Counted from the first letter of the stretch, positions 47,241-57,707 are shown. The stretch is 64,000 bases of DNA from Batillaria attramentaria (GCA_018292915.2 JACVVK020000523.1:283501-347500); one strand, 5' to 3'. Notes: generated by a model from the letters alone, not told the origin. A program made the numbers and translations.

Positions 47241-49050
47241 AGGGGACCTATGCATGGACACGACCTAAACGCGTAGGCCCTGCCTAAATTCGTAGGCTCT
47301 GACTAAATCTCGGAAATCGGTATGCATGGACACAGACAACGGGGTAGTCAGGGCCTAAACGGCAGCCTAAACGGCCCCGATTTAGTCACGCGAAATCGGC
47401 GGCCTAAATGCCGTAGGCTCGGCCTAAACGACAATCAGCATGGTGTTTTTCGGTGTTGTGGAGTTTCATTCGACTATGCCAAGGCCTAGATCATGTTTTA
47501 TGGGTATATGTACCATACTGCGAGCGTCTTTGGTGTGTACAGGGGACCTATGCATGGACACAACCTTCCGTAGGCACAGCCTAAACGCCAAGTCTCAGAC
47601 TTGGCAGTCTCGGTCTAAATTTCTCGCGCAACCGCTATGCATGGACGCGGACAACAGCCCAGACAACCAAGTCTCAGACTTGAAGTCGGCCTACGTGACG
47701 TCATCTGCTTTATCTAAATTTAGAGTGTGGGATTCCGGTATTCCCCAGCCAATTGTGAGAGTACGCATGCGCATGTGTTCAACGAGACAGCCCAGCGCCG
47801 CGGGAAAGAAACAGCCAGCGGGATGCCTTACGCAATACACACCGCGCGCGGGCGGTCAGTCGGCCGGTACATGTGGCAGACTGACCCACCACGCGGCACT
47901 GTGCATCAGTTTCTGCGAGTCAAGTTGAACCTCGGGCCGGACTCAGACGTAAAAATACTGAACAACAGAAATAAAGGGGAATATTGCTTACGGAATGGAT
48001 GACATACTCCCATATCACCTCTCAAGGAAGGTGAGCAAACTAAATGCAGAAATCTTTAGACTGGTGAGACTGGCACAGCGCAGGTCACAGTGACATGCTG
48101 ACCGGATCGACTGCCAGTGAGCCACTGATGAGAGTGCCATGCAAAACAGTACACACCAAAGACACTCGCAGTATAGTACATATACCCGTAAAAACACGAT
48201 CTAGGCCTTGGCATAGTCGAATGAAACTCCACAACACCGAAAAACGCCATGCTGATTGTCGTTTAGGCCGAGCCTACGGCATTTAGGCCGCCGATTTCGC
48301 GTGACTAAATCGGGGCTGTTTAGGCTGCCGTTTAGACCCTGACTACCCCGTTGTCTGTGTCCATGCATACCGATTTCCGAGATTTAGTCAGAGCCTACGA
48401 ATTTAGGCAGGGCCTACGCGTTTAGGTCGTGTCCATGCATAGGTCCCCTGTTTTGCATGGCACTCTCATCAGTGGCTCAGCCGATCCGGTCAGCATGTCA
48501 CTGTGACCTGCGCTGTGCCAGTCTCACCAGTCTAAAGATTTCTGCATTTAGTTTGCTCACCTTCCTTGAGAGGTGATATGGGAGTATGTCATCCATTCCG
48601 TAAGCAATATTCCCCTTTATTTCTGTTGTTCAGTATTTTTACGTCTGAGTCCAGCCCGGAGGTTCAACTTGACTTGCAGAAACTGATGCACAGTGCCGCG
48701 TGGTGGGTAAGTCTGCCACATGTACCGGCCGACTGACCGCCCGCGCGCGGTGTGTATTGCGTAAGGCATCCCGCTGGCTGTTCCTTTCCCGCGGCGCTGG
48801 GCTGTCTCGTTGAACACATGCGCATGCGTACTCTCACAATTGGCTGGGGAATACCGGAATCCCACACTCTAAATTTAGATAAAGCAGATGACGTCACGTA
48901 GGCCGACTTCAAGTCTGAGACTTGGTTGTCTGGGCTGTTGTCCGCGTCCATGCATAGCGGTTACGCGAGAAATTTAGACCGAGACTGCCAAGTCTGAGAC
49001 TTGGCGTTTAGGCTGTGCCTACGGAAGGTTGTGTCCATGCATAGGTCCCC
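47241..49050. mobile_element. Nested self-insertion of a 0.9-kb TIR element (E)
   Basis: Four blocks occur in the order A (47241-47540), B (47541-48148), inverted A (48149-48449), inverted B (48450-49050). One element E equals A joined to inverted B. The structure is therefore E inserted in reverse orientation into the middle of another E. Each E end carries AGGGGACCTATGCATGGACA, and a second TATGCATGGAC word lies about 90 bp inside each end. Subterminal sequence is full of CCTAAA/GTAGGC and CAAGTCTCAGACTTG palindromes. There is no transposase. The outer flanks read CCAGG on both sides if the ends are taken as GGACC/GGTCC, a possible 5-bp TSD. Confidence 0.88.
47541..48449 (-). mobile_element. 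Inner, inverted copy of element E (909 bp)
   Basis: Starts AGGGGACCTATGCATGGACA and ends with its reverse complement. Its own centre (GCAAAACA|GTACACACC at 48148/48149) shows the uninterrupted sequence of the site into which it inserted in the outer copy (GTGTGTAC at 47533-47540 and TGTTTTGC at 48449-48456). The inner and outer copies are very similar, with a few substitutions, so the nesting is fairly recent. Confidence 0.85.
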
Positions 49051-49661
49051 AGGGTGGGCCCAAGGAAGCAATCTGTCTTCGGCTCTTGAGACGGCCTGTG
49101 GAGGATGCGACCGATAGAACACGGGCGTTTTTATGTGAAAAGACGTTTGTCTGTGAACCGTTGCAAGGGCTGTTCATGTGTCTGAAGGCGACACTACAGT
49201 GAAATTGCCTTAAGCGATGTCCCCGGGGAGAAGAAGTGACATTTGTCGAGAGTTTTGCCCCTTTGTAAACTGTCTTATGGAACAATCGGCGTCAGAGTAA
49301 ACTGTGCGGTAAGTGTGCTTTTAGTTGTTCACTTTGAAAAGTCAATGGCTGGAGACTTTGTGAAACTCTGTCAGTTTATAACTGTTGGCCACATTGTAAA
49401 CACAACAAATTTAATGTAACAACTGTTAGCCACGCTATCAAGCGTTTTATAACGTGTCTTACAGATAGCAGCTTACGCACATTGACTGTCTTTTGTCTAA
49501 GGACATTTTGTTTTCTTTTTAGCAGCGTGATAAACATACTTCTTTGGCTTCCTAGCTAGCTAGGTTGTAAATTATTTTCACGAAATTGTTTTAATCACTA
49601 CCTCTGCTACGCGTTAGAATGTAGAATGCAGAATTATGTCTCATGCTTCTTTTCAAACTGT
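49051..49661. other. Unassigned sequence
   Basis: No gene or repeat was recognised. Confidence 0.4.
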
Positions 49662-50013
49662 GTGTGACTGTGTGTGTGTGTGTGTGGTGTGGTGTGTGTG
49701 TGTGTGTGTGTGTGTGTGTGGTGTGGTGTGGTGTGGTGTGTGTGTGTGTGTGTGTGGTGTGGTGTGGTGTGTGTGTGTGTGTGGTGTGGTGTGGTGTGTG
49801 TGTGTGTGTGTGTGTGTGGTGTGGTGTGTGGTGTGTGTGTGTGTGTGGTGTGGTGTGGTGTGGTGTGGTGTGTGTGTGTGGTGTGGTGTGGTGTGGTGTG
49901 GTGTGTGTGTGTGTGTGTGTGTGGTGTGGTGTGGTGTGTGTGTGTGTGTGGTGTGGTGTGGTGTGGTGTGTGTGTGTGTGTGTGTGGTGTGGTGTGTGTG
50001 TGTGTGTGTGTGT
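49662..50013. repeat. 350-bp compound (TG)n / (TGTGG)n satellite
   Basis: Blocks of (TG)n alternate with runs of TGTGG/GTGTG units in a quasi-periodic pattern. All six frames are open through it, giving spurious Cys-Val or His-Thr products of about 140-155 residues. Confidence 0.97.
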
Positions 50014-50740
50014 TCATCAAGTTTCCCGAAATCAGTATCACTGTCCACGTAACGGTTTCTCCCAGAAGCACTGAGAGAGCAATAAACAATAATCTTATCA
50101 TATCTCATTAATGTTTATCTTTTATTTGGTTCATGACTCTAATCCCAAAAGGGAACGCACATTATAATCTGAAGAGCAAGACCATGAACGCGCTTACAAC
50201 CGTGTACATAGCCTTCAGTTTTATCATTGCAATAACACACCCTCTTTCATCTCAGGGTCCGGTAAATATTAGAATGAAGAGACGAATGCGCAAATTCCTA
50301 TCTTGGTTAGGTATATTAGCCATGGCGACAAAGCTATAAAGATAAGCGAGTTATCGACACTGGCGTTATTAATCAGGTGCTGTCCGAAAGAATGACACTG
50401 ATTGTATCGGAAAATTTTTCTTCTATAGTAAGATATTTGAGTCGATTAAGACACGATTTGTGTCTTGTTGTTGTTGCTGCTGGTAGGTGGTTGTTGTTGT
50501 TGTTGTTGTTGTTGTTTGTTTGTTTGTTTTTGCTTTTGTTGTTTTTTGTTGGCACATTTTTGTTTTGTTGCTGTTTGGCTCTCTTTGAACAGAGATCAAT
50601 AAACAAAACCTCTATTGACAACTAAGTTACGGCGACAGAAGTCACAGGCACGTATTCAAGAGACCATTTTCAAATAGTGGAGAGACATCTACCTTGAATT
50701 TGGCATTACTCGGCATTGTTGTGTATTTCAGGTCTACGAT
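50014..50740. other. Unassigned sequence with a small candidate secreted ORF
   Basis: A (TTG)n tract lies at about 50490-50530. The frame 50184-50339 is noted in the findings as a weak candidate small secreted peptide. Nothing else was recognised. Confidence 0.35.
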
Positions 50741-50894
50741 CACCAAGAGAGATGGTGGTGGTGGTTGTTTGGGAGTTTAACGTCCTTTTCCACCACGTCA
50801 GTAAGGGTGATATCAAAGACGGACCAACGAGAAAACTGAGGCCAGCACAATATTTGGCCCCAGCCGGGATTCGAACTCACGACACCAAGAGAGA
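50741..50894 (-). mobile_element. SINE S1, 5'-truncated, with perfect 12-bp target-site duplication
   Basis: CACCAAGAGAGA occurs at 50741-50752 and 50883-50894. The insert (50753-50882) is S1 in reverse orientation, starting from the B box (GGGATTCGAACTCACGA). It lacks the A box, and the TSD abuts the truncation point. It was therefore truncated during integration, as LINE machinery does, and not deleted later. Confidence 0.92.
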
Positions 50895-50948
50895 AAACAT
50901 AGTCCAGTGTTATTATCGTTGACTGCAATCAGAACACATGGAAATACA

Positions 50949-50999
50949 TTATTATTATTATTATCATCATCATCATCATCATTGTCATTATTATTATGG

Positions 51000-51040
<41 letters not shown>

Positions 51041-51041
51041 T
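50949..51041. repeat. (ATT)n/(ATC)n trinucleotide repeat
   Basis: ATT and ATC units for about 90 bp. Confidence 0.95.
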
Positions 51042-51583
51042 GGCAGGGAGGTAGGTTATGGCTCCTTGTATGAAATCCATAAAATTGCAAAGATCCTATT
51101 TTGAGGGGGAGATAACTTTGAGGGGGGAGGGGGGGGGCTGGCCTCAGTATTAGAATTTACAAGATACAAGAGAAAGTAAAACGTCGAAGGAAAGATATGA
51201 CTGTACAGGAGGAGATGAGGACGAGGGGCAGGGGCAGGGTTGGATAGGGATGGGGGAAGAGCAAAGACCGATTGGCCCCCAAAGCTAAGGAAGTAGGCTG
51301 ACCATCCACAAGATGCTATCGGTCACTAATGAGACATAGGGCTGCTGGCAAAGACAGATTTAGGGAGCTGCACTTCCCCCCCCCAGACCCACCTCCAGGA
51401 GGACCGCTGAATCATTTCCTATCTCATGTGATTAGGTTATAATTCAAGGAAGGAAGGGAAAATCGATGAAAAAGCCTGTCTTTCTTTCTTACTTGCTTGA
51501 TTGCTTGCCTACTTGCTTGGTTTGACCTAAACGAATGTACAGTAGCAATGCTATTGATTATTTGGCTCAGCTGATACCAGCTT
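51042..51583. other. Unassigned sequence
   Basis: G-rich stretch at about 51115-51140; nothing else recognised. Confidence 0.4.
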
Positions 51584-51771
51584 TGGTATAAAAGATCAGT
51601 GGCAAGCCGGCCGGGATAGCCGAATAGTAGAGCGTCGGACTTTCAATGGTCGGGTCGTGAGTTTGAATCCTGGCTGGGGCCAAAATGATATTTGTACTGG
51701 CCTTTCTCTCGCTGCCCCGCCGGTTTGTGATATCATACGTATGGGGTGGAAAGGGACGTTAAACCCTCAAA

Positions 51772-51834
<63 letters not shown>

Positions 51835-51845
51835 GTATGAAAGAT
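51584..51845 (+). mobile_element. SINE S1 ending in (CA)n within its target-site duplication
   Basis: TGGTATAAAAGAT (51584-51596) and TGGTATGAAAGAT (51833-51845) match at 12 of 13 positions. Between them lie a full S1 body and a (CA)n tract (51773-51832). The microsatellite is inside the duplication, so it grew from the SINE's 3' tail (CAAAGACACACA) after or during insertion. Confidence 0.9.
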
Positions 51846-52089
51846 TGTAAAAGGCTTTCGTGAGAATTATGACATTTGGCGTGCCTATTAAATAAATTAA
51901 AAGAACAGAACTGATTATGGTTCCTTACTTTAGAAGGTGTGTCCTTCGATTACGCTTTACAGTTACAGCCTTTTGCTTCTCAGAAACTGTTTGTTTCGAA
52001 TGTTGTGATCGTTTTTGTGTGTTCAGTTGTTGTTTTGTTTGTTTGTTTGTTTATTTGTTTGTCTTATGCCTCTCTAGAATGTTACTTGT

Positions 52090-52093
<4 letters not shown>

Positions 52094-52128
<35 letters not shown>

Positions 52129-52432
52129 GGCTGGGGCCAAATATTTGTGCTGGCTTTTTCATCGTTGCCCCGTCTTTTGGTATCACCCGTATGTGGTGGG
52201 AAGGGACGTTAAACCCCCAAACACCACCATCACCACCACCTCTCTCTCTCTCTCTGGGAGTCGGGACATTCGAGCGGTAGCGCATTGGACTTTCAGTCCT
52301 CGGGTTGTCTGTTCGATTCCTGCCTCGGGCCAAATCATGATTTTGTGCTGGCCTTTTTCTCGCTGCCGGCCCCATCTTTGATATCGCCCACATGTAGTGG
52401 ACGAAAACATTGCCCCCCTCCCCCCCCCCACA
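52094..52432 (+). mobile_element. Two SINE S1 copies separated by (TC)n
   Basis: (TC)n (52094-52126) is followed by a head-less S1 copy starting at CCCGGCTGGGGCC (52127-52240). A second (TC)n (52241-52256) is followed by a diverged full-length S1 copy (52257-52432, GGGAGTCGGGACATTCGAGCGG). The alternation of (TC)n and SINE units repeats twice. Confidence 0.88.
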
Positions 52433-52993
52433 CACCCTTCACGTGTAACACAAATCTCTCCAGTCTCATCGTCTCGCACTTTTGTTGATCATACACTTCT
52501 CAGTGCAAAAAAAATCCGCCAGACTTCATCCTTCTTGACTGTGACCAGCCCCCGGGCGTTAATATCGCAGCCTAGCCCCCCAATTTGCTATCTCCGGCGA
52601 ACTCCTTGCAAGTACGCATGAATTAAACTTGGCGTAAAATGCACTTTCGCTTCCTCTCTTATCTTACATACTTCACCATCCGCCGCTGACAGCCCCAGAA
52701 GTATGTCTGTGAAATAAGCAGTGCTGAAAAGATTGGTTCGGCCATGTTGAAGAGATTCTATGATTAATTTGCCATCGGCGTCAGTTCCACTCCATATCCA
52801 GGTCCCATTTGAAGACTTCTTTCTGCGTATATCATTTTGATGAGGGTTTCTTTTATGGCAGAGTGTGCTTTTTGTTTATGACAAAGATCTACGAACATTT
52901 CACGTCACTGCCAGTGAACAGAAGTCGTCTTCACCATCCTGTCAGTATCTGGGCGTGTGTGTGGGGGGGGGGGGGGGGAGGGGGGTACTTAGT
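52433..52993. other. Unassigned sequence
   Basis: No gene was recognised; a G run lies at about 52963-52985. Confidence 0.4.
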
Positions 52994-53190
52994 TGGTTGT
53001 GGGATGGGGAGCCGGGGTGGCCAAATGGTAGAGCGTTGGACTTCCAATGCTCCGGTCGTGAGTTCGAATCCCGGCTGGGGCCAAATATTTGTGCTGGCCT
53101 TTTCATCGTTGCCCCGTCTTTGATATCACCCTTACGTGGTGGTAAAGGACGTTAAACTCCCAAACACCCACCCACCCCTGGTTGTGGGAT
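52994..53190 (+). mobile_element. SINE S1 with perfect 12-bp TSD, inserted in an older S1
   Basis: TGGTTGTGGGAT occurs at 52994-53005 and 53179-53190. The body (53006-53178) is close to the family consensus. The right TSD is itself the start of the 3' end of an older, inverted S1-like copy (53180-53463), so the two lie tail to tail. Confidence 0.94.
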
Positions 53191-53463
53191 TAACGTCCTT
53201 GTCCATCACAGATGACATCAAAGGCGGTGCAACGAGGAGAAAGCCACGAGGAGAAAGCCAGCACAATGTTTTGACTCCCCAGTACTGGGACGTAGCCGAA
53301 AATCAAGACCTCTCTTGTGCACAGCACGGGTTAGTGATAACCTGCAGGCTACCTCAGGGCTGATTTTTCGGCTTCATCCCTGACCTGCCCCAGTCGGGAT
53401 TCGAACTCATCATCAGAAGAGCATCGGAAGCCCAGTACACTATACCAGCTCGGTTATGCCGGA
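53191..53463 (-). mobile_element. Older S1-like SINE with internal insertion
   Basis: The 3' body (TTAACGTCCTTGTCCATCAC .. GAGAAAGCCAGCACAATG, with GAGGAGAAAGCCAC duplicated) is separated from the tRNA-like head (CCAGTCGGGATTCGAACTCA .. CGGTTATGCCGG, 53392-53463) by about 120 bp of unrelated sequence. It could be a longer S1 subfamily. Confidence 0.7.
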
Positions 53464-53814
53464 TTCCCGCGTGACACCCAAATTACACACCATTTTAGGT
53501 CGTACACTTTGGGGACCCGTAGCGCATGAGTTTTCAATCGGTACATGGTCCACATTTGCACCTGGGCACGTGCGAAAAAGGTTACAGCGTGCAATCAGGT
53601 CAGTACGGGGCGCACGTGCGGACACGCATGGCTGAGGTGTACACAGAGCGCGGGGCGGTGTGATCCCAGCAGAGTTCACCTGGACCATCTGAAGAAATAA
53701 AGTGTCGGAGATACATTGTATGCAACGTGTTGTGTGGTCGGTACACTGATCTAGCGATTCAAGTGATGGTTACATCTTTTGGGCGGAGTTATCTGATAAT
53801 GAATTATGCTACCC
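53464..53814. other. Unassigned sequence
   Basis: No gene or repeat was recognised. Confidence 0.4.
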
Positions 53815-53835
53815 CCCCCCCCCCACACACACACA

Positions 53836-53867
<32 letters not shown>

Positions 53868-53872
53868 CACTT
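53815..53872. repeat. (C)n(CA)n(CACG)n tract
   Basis: Poly-C to about 53824, CA to 53838, then GCAC units to about 53868. Confidence 0.93.
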
Positions 53873-54197
53873 GAGGGACAACACACTGATTTCGTCAATA
53901 TCATCATGGCATTAGCAGCGGTTTTCCAGAGAAAAGATGATTTTGTAAACGCAATTGTGATCATTGTAGAAAAGTGAAGTGAAGACAGAGAAGTGAAAGG
54001 GGGAGAAAAAGGGTAAGGTAATGTATACTGAATGTGTTTCGGACAGAAACGAAAGACAAAAAGTGCAACATGAATAACGAGACAAACTGAGATGCTCACG
54101 CCGGTTCGTAAATATTTGATTCAGACCGAGAAAAGCGAACATGTAAGGCAAACCCAAGACATCCAGTTATGAATGTGTGAAACCCCAAAAGTAAAGC

Positions 54198-54375
54198 TCC
54201 TCCCCCCCCCCCCCCAAAAAAAAAAAAAAAAACCCAACCAACCAACCAAAGAAACAAACAAAAAACACCAGCCCCCCCCCCCCCCCGAAAAAAACAACAA
54301 CAACAACAACACCAAAAAAAAAACAAAAAAACAAACAAACAACAAAACAAACAACAACAAAACCACACACGCACA
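54198..54375. repeat. A/C-rich low-complexity block
   Basis: Poly-C and poly-A runs alternate with AAC/AACC units. Open frames on both strands give Pro/Lys/Asn or Gly/Phe/Val homopolymers and are not genes. Confidence 0.9.
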
Positions 54376-54887
54376 TTTTATCGAACTCATCCACTGGGAA
54401 AAATAAATGAAGAAAGGACAGCCGGTAACAAATTTCAACAACAACAACAAAAACAAACGCTACAGCAGCAGCAACAACAACATTTCTCGCAGATCCAACA
54501 TCTCAACGAGCAACTAAACAAAGAACCTAATCACCCCAAGCAAAGGTCCCGTTATCACAGTTTCTTCCCGACTCGCCACCGTAATGTAACGAATGTGACA
54601 TTTTGTTTATATACACCTCATCTTTGGGCAATAACTCACAATTGCACCCACGCGTGCGTATCTGTCAAAACCTCACCCTTCATCCAGCGCCCCCCCTGCC
54701 TCCACTCTCTCGGCACCCCTCCATCCATCGGTCTCCCTTACATCTGGCAAAGTCCAGATGGTTGGTGCTGATCTCGCTGTGTGATGAGGTACGTTCACTA
54801 AGGACTTCCAAAAGCAACAGCCTTTGTACTTGACGGTACTGCAACCATCCCGTTTTTGACCAACTTACCATCACTTTCTATCAACTA
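54376..54887. other. Unassigned sequence
   Basis: An (AAC)n-rich patch lies at about 54437-54482; nothing else was recognised. Confidence 0.4.
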
Positions 54888-55021
54888 TTCGGTCACGAGT
54901 TCGAATCCCGGCTGGGGCCAAATATTTGTGCTGGCCTTTCTTCTCGTTGCCCCGTCTTTGATATCACCTATAAGTGGTGGGAAAGGACGTTAAACTGACT
55001 CCCGAACACCCACCCCCACCC
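54888..55021 (+). mobile_element. SINE S1, 5'-truncated at the B box
   Basis: The copy begins at GTCACGAGTTCGAATCCCGG and continues through the body to a CACCC tail, with a 4-bp insertion (ACTGACTCCC) in the 3' motif. It is truncated at nearly the same point as the copy at 50753-50882. Confidence 0.88.
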
Positions 55022-55603
55022 TAGCGGCAATTATTCAGGACTGATTTTCAACAATGTATCCTTAAGAAATATTTTTTTTCAGCGAGATGTATCTTTTCAT
55101 CTGTCTTCAGTCACAGTTACGCAACAGTGTAGAATATCGTTTGTTATTTCATTGGATAAATCTTACATTTTTGTTCATTGTTTCGAGATTGTAAGAGTTC
55201 ATAATTTATTGCTTGTGTTACACGCGTAAGCTCTTGTGTGAATCTTTTTCGGAATTCAGTAGCTTCAAGTTTTTGCAGTTGTTACAACTGCTGAGCCACA
55301 TCGGTTCTCAAAACCATCCAGGAGCGGATCACGCATAGAAAAGTGTTCACTCCGTTGTGTTTGGTTCTGCCATACTGCGACACCAGCATAGTCGGCATCG
55401 TCATAGTGGTCATCAACGGTTGCTTGTATCGCTGACGACGTCACGAATCGAATCAAGAAAACTGAAACTGACTCACTGATGCCGGGTGAGAAAAGAAGAA
55501 CTGAAACACTAAACAGAAAGTCCGAGTCAGAAATAGTCGATGCATTTTCACAGCAACAACCAAAAACAAACAAACAAACAAAAAAGCTCAGTCTTAGGCA
55601 TAG
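55022..55603. other. Unassigned sequence
   Basis: No gene or repeat was recognised beyond a (CAAA)n at about 55562-55580. Confidence 0.4.
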
Positions 55604-55790
55604 TCCGATGTCACACGGGAGACGTTTTAGTCCGAACAAATCTCGAACACGACCGATCACTGACGGCGATTTTCCGTGTAGCTCGTGTGGCATACGGCGA
55701 CATGTCTTTGTTCAACTTTCTCTGGTTTATGTTCGAGCCGTGTTCGATATTTGTTCAGACTAAAACGTTTCCCATGTGACATCAGCCGTA
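55604..55790. mobile_element. Short MITE with about 50-bp terminal inverted repeats (F2)
   Basis: Left GTCCGATGTCACACGGGAGA then CGTTTTAGTCCGAACAAAT, up to 55654. Right, from 55738, is its imperfect reverse complement (ATTTGTTCAGACTAAAACG .. CCATGTGACATCAGCC). The spacer is about 83 bp. No coding capacity and no clear TSD. Confidence 0.75.
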
Positions 55791-56225
55791 CTCAGTGTCT
55801 ACACACACATAAACAGATGGGCACACTAGCACCGACGCACAAAAAAAAAACCTTCTTCTGCAATGGCCCATGTCAGTCACTGAGCTGTACAGCCTCCAAA
55901 GACAAACCTGACATCGAATACAACAATAAGAACATGACACTTCAGTCATTATCTTCTCATCTCCTCGCCGGCACCAGGTAAGACATCAGCGGTGTGACCA
56001 GGCTTTATGCCTTTGTACCTGGCTACCTAACAAAGGTAGATATGCAGGTGCAATGGGGCCGAGACTCGGCGCACGCCGCTGTCAGCCGTCCGCATGACGT
56101 GCATTTGGTTTCGGGCTACTGGCATTGAGCTGGCGGGATTTCTTTTCCCGCTGGACTTCTGTCACCGGAGAGTGATTTCTGTGTGGGTTATGTGGTAGTG
56201 AGTCACTTTTTTTTAACGTATAATG
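55791..56225. other. Unassigned sequence
   Basis: No gene or repeat was recognised. Confidence 0.4.
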
Positions 56226-56300
56226 TGGGGAGCCGGGACAGTCAAGCAGTACAGCGTTACATTTTCAATGCTCGGGTCTTGAGTTCGAATTTCGACTGAC
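56226..56300 (+). mobile_element. SINE S1, tRNA-like head only
   Basis: GGGGAGCCGGGACAGTCAAGCAGTA to TTGAGTTCGAATTTCGACTG; the body is lost. Confidence 0.7.
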
Positions 56301-56383
56301 TACCAGTAGCCAAAACTTTCAAGTTCTAATGCTTGTTTTCAATTATTTTAATAGGGGATTCAAGGTTTTATTTTTATTCATGT

Positions 56384-56401
56384 GCGTGCGTGCGTGCGTG
56401 C

Positions 56402-56459
<58 letters not shown>
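56384..56459. repeat. (GTGC)n(GT)n microsatellite
   Basis: GTGC units followed by (GT)n, the same compound motif as at 38614 and 59969. Confidence 0.95.
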
Positions 56460-57625
56460 AGGTTTTTTTTCTGCTTTTTTGTGGTTTCTTCCTTCATCAC
56501 GTTCCCCTTTTAACTCTGTATTCTTTATTACTTCTTTTATCTTATTTAATTTTTTACAATGGTTTTTTTTAAATCTGTCTCTTATGATACATACTTTTCT
56601 TAACATTTCAGAGGGCAGAGACATGTGTCCAGATGTGGTACTCGACTCTGCGTTTTCAGTATCCACTGTGTGTGTTTGTGTGAAGTTTGTTTGTTTGGGG
56701 CTTTTTTTTTTTTTTTTTGGCATGAGTAATTCACCACGATGAATCCACTATATAGAGCTTACATGATTAGTTCGAGTGGTTTACAGCGAAAGACTAACCC
56801 CGAGTTGGTTCGATTGTTTGTGCAGCTACCGAGCTAAAATTCACCCCCAAAAGAGAGCAAAATAACATTGCATCGGCCGTGACGTATGAGTTTCAAATGT
56901 TTGAAATGACGCACTTTCTGATTGATGACGTAACTGGAGTGTGTTTTTGTGAACTCGTAAACCACTGAGAGGATTATGGAAAGTCGTAACTCACACTTTC
57001 GCTCTCTGTTACATTACTAATTACGTAAAGCACTCATAGTTAACTCACTGACAGTTTGCAGTGGCGAGTGGTGTAAATGAATCTTCACGACCACGTCAGC
57101 CAAGAAGTCAGGCTGGAAAATAAACCACGCCGCCCACAATCTTCGAGGCCCACCGACTGACAACACTGGCTCTCTTGTTACACAACACATCGCCCGCAAC
57201 AGTGCGTTGTAGCATACGCATCTGCAAATGTGCGTAACAATAGTTGAGTGCAAACGGTGCGTAACACTAACGCCTTGGCAACAGTGCGTAACGTTGCCAT
57301 CAGGGAGCATCGTGTATGAGGTTTCGCGTGATGAGCCTTAGAGTTCTGACGAAAAGCATGTCAGGTAATCATATGAACGTCGGTTTGCAGCTGGAGTTAG
57401 GTCAGATGTCGAGGATGAAGCAATTGTGTCGTATGAAACATGGGAAGTCTTCTAAAAGGGTCGTGATTTAATTGTAGCGATCAGGCAAAGTTAACCGTCC
57501 GTTTGTTGTAGTTGCTGTGGTTGCTGATGTTTGTTTGGGACTTTTTTCCTTTGTTTTGTTTTTAAGAGAGCACTTATCGCCTTGAGATCTGCCATCATTA
57601 TCATCACTGTTTGTCTGTGGGCCGG

Positions 57626-57627
<2 letters not shown>
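56460..57627. other. Region upstream of the methyltransferase gene
   Basis: A T/TTTT-rich part (56460-56720) is followed by unique sequence. Four GTGCGT words at 27-28 bp spacing lie at 57202-57292 (see findings). No coding segment was recognised. Confidence 0.45.

Positions 57628-57704
<77 letters not shown>
57628..57704. repeat. (GT)38 microsatellite
   Basis: A perfect GT tract about 400 bp upstream of the methyltransferase start codon. Confidence 0.97.

Positions 57705-57707
<3 letters not shown>

Noticed and set aside
47440..47928. 162-codon frame with an inverted partner at 48664-48951
   Set aside because: It spans the junction of blocks A and B of the nested element E and has no domain; its recurrence on the other strand reflects the inverted copy.
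49636..50111. Several 138-155 codon frames on both strands
   Set aside because: They are translations of the (TG)n/(TGTGG)n array (Cys-Val or His-Thr repeats).
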